Shown here: piece by piece, positions 46,766 through 53,612 of the stretch | Position numbering within the stretch: the stretch's first letter is position 1 | How the letters are laid out: each line of letters opens with the position of its first letter | Assembly: GCF_040676675.1 (NCBI RefSeq) | Contig: NZ_JBFAPK010000004.1 | Location: 62,001 to 126,000, forward strand | DNA length: 64,000 bases | Origin: JBFAPK01 sp040676675 | GTDB taxonomy: Bacteria > Actinomycetota > Actinomycetes > Mycobacteriales > Micromonosporaceae | Reading direction: 5' to 3' | Notes under the pieces: model-generated | Told to the model about the DNA's origin: nothing | Database searches by the model: none | Seen by the model: the letters and a program-made list of their open reading frames with translations, nothing else | Position numbers and translations under genes: made by a program

Positions 46766-47589
46766 ACCACGATGCCTGGCTCGCCGCCCTCGCCGGCGAG
46801 CTACGCCGGCACGGGGTGGGGCCCGACCTCACCGGACACGTGGTCGCCGAGGCGGCCACCCACCTGCGCGACAGCGGCGAGTCGCCGCTGCGGGTCTTCG
46901 GCCAGCCCGAGGCGTACGCCCGGGCCGTCGCCGACAGCCTCGGCGGGCCGGACCTGCGCCCGCCGCCCCGGCAGCCCGGCCCGGTACGCCTGGAGGCGCG
47001 CGGCATCAGCAAGCGCTACCGCCGGCAGCGGGTGCTGGACCGGGTGGACCTGACCGTACGGGCCGGCCAGATCGCGGCGGTGGTCGGCGCCAACGGCTCC
47101 GGCAAGAGCACCTTCCTGCGCGTCTGCGCCGGTCTGGTCAGTCCGGACGCCGGGACGGTACGGGTGCACGGCACGCTCGGCTACTGCCCCCAGGAGGGCG
47201 GTACGACCGAGTTCCTCGACCCCGACGAGCACTTCGTACTGGTCGGGGCCGGTCGGGAACTGTCCCGGGCGGACGCCCGCCGGGCCGGCCGGGCACACGC
47301 CACCGCGCTGGACTGGCGCCCGTCGGCCGGTACCCAGGCCCGGCACCTCTCGGGCGGGACCCGGCAGAAGCTGAACCTGGTGCTGGCCCGGCTCGGGGAG
47401 CCGGACGTGCTGCTGCTCGACGAGCCGTACCAGGGCTTCGACCGGGGCACCTACCTCGACTTCTGGCACGAGGTGTGGCGCTGGCGCGACGCCGGCAAGG
47501 CGATCGTCGTCGTCACGCACCTGCTCAACCAACTCGACCGCGTCGACATCGTGCTCGACCTGACCTCCGCCCGGGAGCCGGTGGCATGA
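46762..47589 (+). CDS. ABC transporter ATP-binding protein with HAAS-like N-terminus
   Basis: The GTG start at 46762 overlaps the PadR stop. Residues 1-60 (ALAGELRRHGVGPDLTGHVV, AATHLRDSGESPLRVFGQPEAYA) look like the HAAS domain that usually occurs as a separate membrane-protein partner of PadR regulators. Residues 75-275 are an ABC ATPase: VVGANGSGKSTFLR (Walker A), GYCPQEGG (Q-loop), HLSGGTRQKLN (signature), VLLLDEPYQGFD (Walker B) and VVTHLL (H-loop). The fusion of the two parts is unusual. It works with the permease encoded next. Confidence 0.9.
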   Translation: MNHDAWLAALAGELRRHGVGPDLTGHVVAEAATHLRDSGESPLRVFGQPEAYARAVADSLGGPDLRPPPRQPGPVRLEARGISKRYRRQRVLDRVDLTVRAGQIAAVVGANGSGKSTFLRVCAGLVSPDAGTVRVHGTLGYCPQEGGTTEFLDPDEHFVLVGAGRELSRADARRAGRAHATALDWRPSAGTQARHLSGGTRQKLNLVLARLGEPDVLLLDEPYQGFDRGTYLDFWHEVWRWRDAGKAIVVVTHLLNQLDRVDIVLDLTSAREPVA

Positions 47590-48275
47590 CCAAGACCCTC
47601 ACGGTGGCCGAGGCCGCGCTGCGCGAACTGCTGCGCCGCCGTTCCGTGCTGCTGATCCTGCTGCTCCTGCCGCTCGCCTTCTACCTCAGCCGCCGGGGCG
47701 ACCACCTCGGCCAGTCCATCCGCTTCGTCTGCCTCGGGCTGGGCTGGGCGCTGAGCACCGCCGCGCTCTTCGCCGGCAGCGCCGCGCGCGGCATCGAGCC
47801 CCGGCTGCGCCTCTCCGGGTACCGCAGCCGGCACCTGGTGGTCGGGCGGCTGCTCGCCCTCTGGGCCGTCGGCCTGCTGCTCTCCGCGCCGTACTTCGTG
47901 CTGATCCGCCTCGACCAGCACGACGTCCGGTACGGCGCCATCGCCCTGATCATGCTGCTGATGGTGGTCGTGGCGGCGCCGTTCGGGCTGGTGCTGAGCG
48001 CCGTGCTGCCCCGCGAACTGGAGGGGACGCTGGTGCTCCTCACGGTCGTCGGACTACAGATGATCATGGATCCGGCCAGCAGCTCCTCCCGGGTGCTGCC
48101 GTTCTGGTTCAGCCGGGAGATCGGCACCTACGCCATCGACCACACCGACGCGGGATACCTCAACCGGGGGCTGGGGCAGGGGATCGCCTTCGGCGTCGTC
48201 CTCACGGCGCTCTTCGCGCTCGCCGCGAGCGTACGGCTGCGTCAGCGCGGCCACCTGCGCGTCTCCCCGCGCTAG
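47586..48275 (+). CDS. ABC transporter permease
   Basis: ATG 47586 overlaps the ATPase stop (ATGA), discarding the longer frame. The 229-residue protein has six predicted membrane helices (first at LLILLLLPLAFYL) and no large external domain, like ABC-2 type exporter permeases of PadR-controlled operons. Substrate unknown; lantibiotic, drug or lipid export are usual roles in this class. Third and last gene of the operon. Confidence 0.87.
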   Translation: MTKTLTVAEAALRELLRRRSVLLILLLLPLAFYLSRRGDHLGQSIRFVCLGLGWALSTAALFAGSAARGIEPRLRLSGYRSRHLVVGRLLALWAVGLLLSAPYFVLIRLDQHDVRYGAIALIMLLMVVVAAPFGLVLSAVLPRELEGTLVLLTVVGLQMIMDPASSSSRVLPFWFSREIGTYAIDHTDAGYLNRGLGQGIAFGVVLTALFALAASVRLRQRGHLRVSPR

Positions 48276-48277
48276 CC

Positions 48278-48335
48278 GCCCGCCCCTGCCCGCCCCGTCG
48301 TCTCCTGCCCGCCCCTGCCCGCCCGGTCGTCTCCC
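48278..48335. repeat. 29-bp tandem duplication
   Basis: Two near-identical 29-base units, each starting GCCCGCCCCTGCCCGCCC, occupy 48278-48306 and 48307-48335, differing at two positions. They lie between the permease stop and a long inverted repeat. Confidence 0.8.
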
Positions 48336-48339
48336 GCGT

Positions 48340-48409
48340 CGATCATGGAGTTGTGGTCGTCCGAACGTGGCGCATCGCGGCTTCTGTCGGCGCGACAACT
48401 CCATGATCG
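48340..48409. terminator. Long inverted repeat at a convergent junction (A)
   Basis: CGATCATGGAGTTGT (48340-48354) and ACAACTCCATGATCG (48395-48409) form a perfect 15-bp stem around a 40-base loop, between the permease gene and the convergent SDR gene. Likely a bidirectional terminator or an mRNA 3' end element. Confidence 0.65.
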
Positions 48410-48430
48410 GCGGTGCGGGGTGCGGAGCGG

Positions 48431-49303
48431 TCAGGAGGTGTGGGCGAGCGGGTCGAGCTGTTCGGCGGTGACCTCCTCGTGGTCGGTGCTGACCGTCAAC
48501 TCGCGCCACCGCGCGTCCGACTCGGCGCGGGCCCGGGCGACCGCCTCGGCGTACCGGAGCGCGTCGCTGCCGAGCAGCAGCCGTACCGGCGGCTCGTCGA
48601 GGTCGGCCACGGTCAGGACCACCTGGGCGACCTTCGCCGGGTCGCTGGTGGCGGTGCCCTGGCCGTGCCCGAGCATCCGGGCGATCGGGCCCACCGTGCT
48701 GTCGTACGCGTCGCCGACCGGGTGGATCGTCATCGAGGCGCCGCCCCAGTCGGTACGCATGCCGCCCGGTTCGAGCACCGTGACCCGTACGCCCAACGGG
48801 GCGACCTCCTGGGCGACCACCTCGGAGAAGCCGCCGACCGCCCACTTGGCGGCCTGGTACGCGGAGAGCCCGGGAGTCGCCATCCGTCCGCCCAGCGAGG
48901 ACACCTGGATGATGTGCCCGGAGCCCTGCGCGCGCAGCACCGGCAGCGCCGCCCTGGTCACGTTGACCACCCCGAACAGGTTGGTCTCGACCTGCGCCCG
49001 GAAGTCGTCGGCGGCCATCTCCTCCAGCGCGGCGAGGTTGGCGTACCCGGCGTTGTTGACCACCACGTCCAGCCGGCCGAACGTCTCGACCGCCGCCCGT
49101 ACCGCGGCGTCCGCGGCGGCGGCGTCCGTGACGTCCAGCGCGAACGGGCGCACCTGGTCGTCGCCGTACCGCTCGACGAGGTCGGCCAACTGCTCGGGGC
49201 GGCGGGCGGTGGCGACCAGCCGGTGACCGGCGGCGAGCACCGCCTCGGCGACGGCCCGGCCGAGACCGCGGGAGCTGCCGGTGACCAGGAAGACCTTCGA
49301 CAT
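48431..49303 (-). CDS. SDR family oxidoreductase
   Basis: The 290-residue protein starts MSKVFLVTGSSRGLGRAVAE (TGxxxGxG cofactor site), with ALDVTD, VVNNAGYANLAA, VSSLGGRMATPGLSAYQAAKWAV (catalytic Ser, Tyr, Lys) and VLEPGGMRTDW. This long type with a C-terminal extension resembles retinol-dehydrogenase-like SDRs. Substrate unknown. It is divergent from a TetR regulator, with two operator-like dyads in between, so it is the probable target. Confidence 0.92.
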   Translation of the reverse strand: MSKVFLVTGSSRGLGRAVAEAVLAAGHRLVATARRPEQLADLVERYGDDQVRPFALDVTDAAAADAAVRAAVETFGRLDVVVNNAGYANLAALEEMAADDFRAQVETNLFGVVNVTRAALPVLRAQGSGHIIQVSSLGGRMATPGLSAYQAAKWAVGGFSEVVAQEVAPLGVRVTVLEPGGMRTDWGGASMTIHPVGDAYDSTVGPIARMLGHGQGTATSDPAKVAQVVLTVADLDEPPVRLLLGSDALRYAEAVARARAESDARWRELTVSTDHEEVTAEQLDPLAHTS

Positions 49304-49376
49304 GGAACCAGCCCTTCGAGAGGAATGTCCGGTCCGGCCCGGCGACGAGCTACGCGACGCGGGCCGGGTCCGTGCT

Positions 49377-49438
49377 GACTAACTAGATAGTTGAAGAGTG
49401 GCACGCGGACCGGGCGAGCGTCAACTATCCGGTTAGTC
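49377..49438. promoter_or_regulatory. Paired operator sites between SDR and TetR genes
   Basis: GACTAACTAGATAGTTGA (49377-49394) and TCAACTATCCGGTTAGTC (49421-49438) are inverted copies of each other at 16 of 18 positions, 26 bases apart; the first also contains its own dyad AACTA-GA-TAGTT. TATGCT (49444-49449) lies seven bases before the TetR ATG, so the second site sits over that promoter. Confidence 0.6.
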
Positions 49439-49456
49439 GCAGGTATGCTTCCCGCC

Positions 49457-50023
49457 ATGGCAGGGGACGCGGAGGCGACGCGGCGGCGACTCATCGAGGC
49501 GGCCGCGGCCGAGTTCGCCGCGTACGGCATCGCCGGCGCCCGGGTGGACCGCATCGCCGCGGCGGCGCGCAGCAACAAGGCGCAGATCTACCACTACTTC
49601 GGCAGCAAGGACGGGCTCTTCGACGCGGTCTTCAACGCGCTGGTGGTGCGCGGTGTGCGCGAGGTGCCGATCGACGCCACCGACCTGCCCGAATACGCCG
49701 GCCGGCTCTTCGACTCGTACGAGCGGTACCCGAAGGTGGCCCGCCTCGCCGCCTGGTACCGGCTGGAGCGGCTCGACACCAAGCAGCCGCTGGAGCTGGT
49801 GCTCGCCAGCTACCGGGACAAGATCTCGGCGATCGAGCAGGCGCAGCGCGACGGCGCGGTGCCCGCGCACTGGGACCCGGTGGACCTGCTCGCGCTGGTC
49901 ACGCACCTGGCCGCGCTCTGGACCGCGAACACGCCCGAGTTCACCACCCTGCTCGGCGACCGCTCCCGCGCGCACCGCCGCCGGGTGGTCACCGACGCCG
50001 TCGCGGCCCTGCTCGCCAGGTAG
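49457..50023 (+). CDS. TetR family transcriptional regulator
   Basis: ATG 49457 is chosen by the -10 element TATGCT at leaderless distance; the frame opens at 49391. The 188-residue protein has a TetR helix-turn-helix (TRRRLIEAAAAEFAAYGIAGARVDRIAAAARSNKAQIYHYFGSKDGLFDAVF, here read as consecutive helices) and a helical ligand domain. Divergence from the SDR gene with paired dyads suggests it represses that gene and itself. Confidence 0.93.
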   Translation: MAGDAEATRRRLIEAAAAEFAAYGIAGARVDRIAAAARSNKAQIYHYFGSKDGLFDAVFNALVVRGVREVPIDATDLPEYAGRLFDSYERYPKVARLAAWYRLERLDTKQPLELVLASYRDKISAIEQAQRDGAVPAHWDPVDLLALVTHLAALWTANTPEFTTLLGDRSRAHRRRVVTDAVAALLAR

Positions 50024-50107
50024 GCCGCAGGGGTGCGCGGCCCCGCTCGGCGACACGGCCCAACCGCACGGGTGGGCGGCACCGCGCGACTCAGTCGCCG
50101 CGGCGGC

Positions 50108-51601
50108 TCAGCCGTGGACCAGCTCCCGGTAGTCGTACCAGTCGACCTGGACCGTCCCGGCCGCCGCGTACGGGCCGATGACCCGGCCCGTGAACCCGCC
50201 GGCGACCTCGGTGGAGAGGTACCGACCGTCCAGCTCGGCGAGGGCCACGAACTCCCCGCTGCCGTCCTCGAAGCCGAGCCGGACCACGTCGGGCTCCTGG
50301 CGCGGATGGTCCATGCCGGGGCCGGAGGCCAGCGTCTCCACGCCCAGCACCACCGGCCCGTCGGGCACCCGCCGGGCGGCGACCCGCTGCGCCAGCGGAC
50401 CGATCCGGGCCCGGACCCGTACCTCGCCGGGGACCAGTTCGACCGAGTAGTGGTGCTGCTCGTCGAGGCGTACCGCCAGACCACCGCGCCCCCGCGCGGC
50501 GTCGACCAGCGCGCGGACCCGGGCGTCGTGGTGCTCCTGGCGTCGGGCGACCAGGGTGACCGCCGGGTCGTCCAGCCCCCGCCCCCGGGCGTGCAGGGTG
50601 AGCCAGCCCGGCCGCTCGGCCAGCGAGACCGCCTCCGGCGGGCGGGAGCGCACCGAGACCCAGCGCGGGTGCAGCCGCGCCGAGTCGAAGTCGTCGCGGC
50701 TCGGCGCGGCCGGGCCGGTGGGCGGTACCGGCGGCGGTGCGGCCGAACCGATCTCCCCGATCACCGGCCAACCGTCCATCCAGGAGACCGGGGCCAGGAA
50801 GGTCTCCCGGCCGAGGACGTGCCAGCCGGGCGTGCCGCCGCGCGGGCGCGTGCCGAGCAGGACCAGCCACCACGAGCCGTCGGGCGCCTGGACCAGGTCG
50901 CCGTGCCCGGTGCTCTGCACGGGATGGTCGGTGCCGCGGTGGCTCAGGATCGGGTTGGCCGGACAGGGCTCGAACGGTCCGTCCGGGGCCGGGCCGCGGG
51001 CCACCGAGATGGCGTGCCCGCGCTCCGTGCCGCCCTCGGAGATGAGCAGGTACCAGTACGCGCCGACGCGGTAGAGGTGCGGCGCCTCCGGGTACCGCGC
51101 GCCGGGCGTACCGGACCAGATCCGGCGCGGTTTCTCCAGGGCCCAACCGCTGACCGGGTCGATCCGCGCCTGCTCGATGCCGGCGAAGGTGCACCAGCAC
51201 CGGCCCTCCTCGTCCCAGGCGAGGTCGGGGTCGACGCCGGGGATCTCGGGCAGGAAGACCGGGTCCGACCAGGGCCCGGCCGGGTCCTCGGCCGTGACCA
51301 GCATCGTCCCGCCGTGCGGCACGCTCGCGGTGACCAGCCAGAACCGGCCGTCGTGGTGGCGCAGCGTGGGCGCGTAGATGCCGCCCGAGGAGGGGGTGCA
51401 GGCGGGGAGCGGGAGCTGACCGGGCCGGTCGAGGACGTTGCCGAGCTGCGTCCAGTGCACCAGATCGCGGCTGTGGAAGATCGGTACGCCCGGGAAGAAC
51501 TCGAAGCTGGAACAGGCCAGGTAGTAGTCGTCGCCCACGCGGCAGACGCTCGGGTCCGGGTGACAGCCGGGGATGACCGGGTTGAAGAGGGCGGTCATCA
51601 T
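50108..51601 (-). CDS. GH43 family beta-xylosidase/arabinofuranosidase
   Basis: The adjacent ATG codons at 51601 and 51598 are both possible starts; the frame extends to 51949 but crosses the regulator's promoter. The 497-residue protein lacks a signal peptide and probably acts in the cytosol on xylo-oligosaccharides. The five-bladed propeller has the general base Asp in CHPDPSVCRVGDDYYL, DPDLAWDEEG (pKa modulator) and the acid Glu in YPEAPHLYRVG. The C-terminal 200 residues are the beta-sandwich of XynB3-type enzymes (DDFDSARLHPRWVSVRSRP). No ribosome-binding site precedes it; translation seems coupled to a 15-codon upstream frame. A LacI regulator is divergent. Confidence 0.92.
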   Translation of the reverse strand: MMTALFNPVIPGCHPDPSVCRVGDDYYLACSSFEFFPGVPIFHSRDLVHWTQLGNVLDRPGQLPLPACTPSSGGIYAPTLRHHDGRFWLVTASVPHGGTMLVTAEDPAGPWSDPVFLPEIPGVDPDLAWDEEGRCWCTFAGIEQARIDPVSGWALEKPRRIWSGTPGARYPEAPHLYRVGAYWYLLISEGGTERGHAISVARGPAPDGPFEPCPANPILSHRGTDHPVQSTGHGDLVQAPDGSWWLVLLGTRPRGGTPGWHVLGRETFLAPVSWMDGWPVIGEIGSAAPPPVPPTGPAAPSRDDFDSARLHPRWVSVRSRPPEAVSLAERPGWLTLHARGRGLDDPAVTLVARRQEHHDARVRALVDAARGRGGLAVRLDEQHHYSVELVPGEVRVRARIGPLAQRVAARRVPDGPVVLGVETLASGPGMDHPRQEPDVVRLGFEDGSGEFVALAELDGRYLSTEVAGGFTGRVIGPYAAAGTVQVDWYDYRELVHG

Positions 51602-51645
51602 CGGGCGGGAACGGGGGCGACGGGGGACGGGAGAGTCACCGACAT
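51598..51645 (-). CDS. Possible 15-residue leader peptide before GH43
   Basis: ATG 51645 is preceded by GAGAGGAA and starts a short frame (MSVTLPSPVAPVPAR) whose TGA stop (51600-51598) overlaps both candidate GH43 start codons in ATGATG. The GH43 start itself has no ribosome-binding site, so ribosomes may reach it by reinitiation after the leader. Pro-rich content could slow ribosomes. Too short to confirm by composition. Confidence 0.4.
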   Translation of the reverse strand: MSVTLPSPVAPVPAR

Positions 51646-51680
51646 GAGATTCCTCTCGGGGGTGACAATGTTCGCGGTGG

Positions 51681-51704
51681 CGGAAATTTTCCGGAACAGT
51701 TCCG
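51681..51704. promoter_or_regulatory. Double operator upstream of GH43
   Basis: Two perfect odd palindromes, CGGAAATTTTCCG (51681-51693) and CGGAACAGTTCCG (51692-51704), overlap by two bases about 90 bases before the GH43 start and 150 bases before the LacI gene. The first matches the GH3 upstream site at 12 of 13 positions. Confidence 0.6.
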
Positions 51705-51803
51705 TAACTTGGTTGGAACGCTAAGGGTCGTCCGGACGGGCCGTCAAGCCTGGAAACTGGGCGGGGTTGACGGCCGAAGCGCCGGCCGGTGCCGGATCGA
51801 CCT

Positions 51804-51816
51804 CGAAAGTGTTTCG
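51804..51816. promoter_or_regulatory. Candidate autoregulatory site of the LacI gene
   Basis: CGAAAGTGTTTCG has 5-bp inverted arms around GTG and the same 13-bp odd-centred form as the GH43 sites. TAGGCT (51821-51826) just downstream may be the -10 element of the LacI gene. Confidence 0.4.
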
Positions 51817-51851
51817 GCCGTAGGCTGGAAGCTTCGATGAAGGAGTTGCTC

Positions 51852-52874
51852 GTGACGGTCGACGAAGGACGCAGGATCACGATCACGGCGATCGCACAGG
51901 AGGCCGGGGTCTCCGTACCGACCGTCTCCCGGGTGCTCAACGGCCGCAACGACGTCGCGCCGCAGACCCGTGAGCGGGTGGAGGAACTGCTGCGTCGGCA
52001 CGGCTACCGCCGCCGCGCCACCCGGGCCCGGGCCGGCGCCAGCCTGATCGACCTGGTCTTCAACGACCTGGACAGCCCCTGGGCGGTCGAGATCATCCGC
52101 GGGGTCGAGGACGTGGCGCACGCCGCCGGGGTCGGTACCGTCGTCTCGGCCATCCACCGGCGCTCCACCTCCACCCGCCAGTGGCTGCAGAACCTGCGTA
52201 CCCGCGCGACGGACGGGGTGATCCTGGTCAGCAGCGACCTCGCCCCGCCGGTGCACGCCGAACTGCGCCGGCTCAACGTCCCGATGGTCCTGGTCGACCC
52301 GGCCGGGGTGCCGAGCCTGGACATCCCCACCATCGGCGCCACCAACTGGGCCGGCGGGCTGCGCGCGACCGAGCACCTCCTCTCGCTCGGGCACCGCCGG
52401 ATCGGGCTGATCGCCGGACCGCCGCGCCTGCTCTGCAGCCGGGCCCGCCTCGACGGGTGCCGGGCCGCGCTGGAGGCCGCCGGGGTGCCGCTCCCCGAGG
52501 AACTGGTGATGCCCGGCGACTTCTACCACGAGTCCGGCTTCTCCGGTGCCACGGCCATGTTGGACCTGCCCGAGCCGCCCACGGCGATCTTCGCCTCCAG
52601 CGACCAGATGGCGTTCGGGGCGTACGAGGCGGTCCGCCGGCGCGGGCTGCGCGTCCCCGACGACATCAGCGTGGTGGGCTTCGACGACCTGCCCGAGGCG
52701 CGGTGGGCCTCCCCGCCGCTGACCACCGTCCGCCAGCCGCTGGCCGAGATGGGCCTGCTCGCGGCCCGTACCGTGCTCCGCCTCGCGCAGGGGGAGCCGG
52801 TGGAGACGCCTCGGGTCGAACTCTCCACCGATCTCGTGGTGCGCGACAGCACCGCCCCGCCGGCCAACCGCTGA
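51852..52874 (+). CDS. LacI family sugar-responsive regulator
   Basis: GTG 51852 is selected because AAGGAG lies seven bases upstream; upstream ATGs at 51789 and 51837 are less likely. The 340-residue protein has the LacI helix-turn-helix (ITAIAQEAGVSVPTVSRVLNGRNDVAPQTRERV), hinge region, and a periplasmic-binding-like sensor domain (LVFNDLDSPWAVEIIRGVED, TDGVILVSSDL, PTAIFASSDQMAFGAYEAVR, VPDDISVVGFDDLPEARWASPPLTTVRQP). Close relatives control xylan or beta-glucoside use. Divergence from the GH43 gene and similar sites there make xylosidase control likely. Confidence 0.94.
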   Translation: MTVDEGRRITITAIAQEAGVSVPTVSRVLNGRNDVAPQTRERVEELLRRHGYRRRATRARAGASLIDLVFNDLDSPWAVEIIRGVEDVAHAAGVGTVVSAIHRRSTSTRQWLQNLRTRATDGVILVSSDLAPPVHAELRRLNVPMVLVDPAGVPSLDIPTIGATNWAGGLRATEHLLSLGHRRIGLIAGPPRLLCSRARLDGCRAALEAAGVPLPEELVMPGDFYHESGFSGATAMLDLPEPPTAIFASSDQMAFGAYEAVRRRGLRVPDDISVVGFDDLPEARWASPPLTTVRQPLAEMGLLAARTVLRLAQGEPVETPRVELSTDLVVRDSTAPPANR

Positions 52875-52897
52875 ACCCGGCCGGCCGACGTTCTTAC

Positions 52898-52963
52898 CGG
52901 GAGATTTCCGGTACTCCATTGACGCGTCGATCCGAGGACGCCAATACTTGGGAACGCTCCCAA
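52898..52963 (+). promoter_or_regulatory. Orphan LacI/CebR-type promoter without a gene
   Basis: TTGACG (52919-52924), a 17-base spacer and CAATAC (52942-52947) look like a complete promoter. TGGGAACGCTCCCA (52949-52962) covers the expected start point and differs at one position from the known CebR box TGGGAGCGCTCCCA; CGGGAGATTTCCG (52898-52910) upstream resembles the GH43 sites. No coding sequence follows; a hairpin begins 14 bases after the operator. The following stretch 53014-53289 contains only C-rich sequence and the ribosome-binding site of the next gene. Confidence 0.55.
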
Positions 52964-52977
52964 AGAAATTGGTACCC

Positions 52978-53013
52978 CGGGGCCCGCTGCGGGTCGGCGC
53001 GTAGCGGGCCCCG
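52978..53013 (+). terminator. Terminator-like hairpin after the orphan promoter
   Basis: CGGGGCCCGCT (52978-52988) and AGCGGGCCCCG (53003-53013) form a perfect 11-bp stem with a 14-base loop. It may end LacI transcription, or a very short RNA from the orphan promoter. Confidence 0.65.
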
Positions 53014-53289
53014 TTCCGAGCGAACCTTCCTCGACCCGTTCCCTCCCGGCTCCCCAACCGCACCTCCCGCCCCACCGCACCGCCCCCACCCCGGCCGCCG
53101 CGTCCGCGCGCCGCCGGCCTCAGCCGCGCCTTGCCGGCCTCGCCTGCGCCTTGCCTGCCGTGCGGCGCTCGTCGTCGGCGGCGACGTCCGGTCCGCACCG
53201 CCGGGTTAGACGTGATCGTGCACGGGGTACCAGGCCAGGCATGACGCCCGAGCAGACCGAATCCGGGCGCGGGAGCCTAGGGAGCGTCC

Positions 53290-53595
53290 ATGCGACTCGA
53301 TGATGACGACATCCGTTCGACCGGTGGCGGTTCGGCGGAGGGTCCGGCCGACGGTGGTGCCACGCCGGGCCAGCATGACGGTGGCGCGGACGGTTCGGCC
53401 GAGGGGCCGGCCGACGGGGGTGCGACCCCGGGCCAGCATGACGGTGGCGCCGACGGTTCCGCGGAGGGTCCGGCCGACGGGGGTGCGACCCCGGGCCAGC
53501 ATGACGGCGGCGCCGACGGTTCGGCCGAGGGCCCGGCCGACGGCGGCGCGACCCCCGGTGTGCGCGACGGCGGCGCCGACGGCGCGGCCCGTTGA
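53290..53595 (+). CDS. Repeat peptide (four 21-residue Gly/Asp/Ala-rich units), candidate modified peptide precursor
   Basis: ATG 53290 follows AGGGAG by six bases. The 101-residue product has a short N-terminus MRLDDDDIRSTGG and then four units of 21 residues (14-34, 35-55, 56-76, 77-97), each starting GSAEGPADGG and ending GQHDGGAD, except the fourth, which has GVRD. It ends GAAR. Composition is acidic, without hydrophobic residues, so it cannot fold into a normal globular domain. The stop at 53593-53595 is 17 bases before the ATG of a JmjC/cupin oxygenase gene, and a TTG start for that gene would overlap it. A leader plus repeated core is typical of modified peptide precursors. Function unknown. 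Confidence 0.7.
   Translation: MRLDDDDIRSTGGGSAEGPADGGATPGQHDGGADGSAEGPADGGATPGQHDGGADGSAEGPADGGATPGQHDGGADGSAEGPADGGATPGVRDGGADGAAR
53329..53580. repeat. 63-bp tandem repeat, four copies
   Basis: Units start at 53329, 53392, 53455 and 53518. Differences between units are nearly all at third codon positions except for the QH to VR change in the last one, so the protein sequence appears to be maintained by selection. Confidence 0.92.
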
Positions 53596-53612
53596 CCGGT
53601 CGGCGAGCCGAG

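Noticed and set aside
53241..53303. A 20-codon upstream frame overlapping the start of the repeat peptide
   Set aside because: No ribosome-binding site and no coupling geometry with the main start; likely chance.
53329..53580. CRISPR-like array
   Set aside because: The four 63-bp units are directly adjacent with no unique spacers, and they code for protein repeats.
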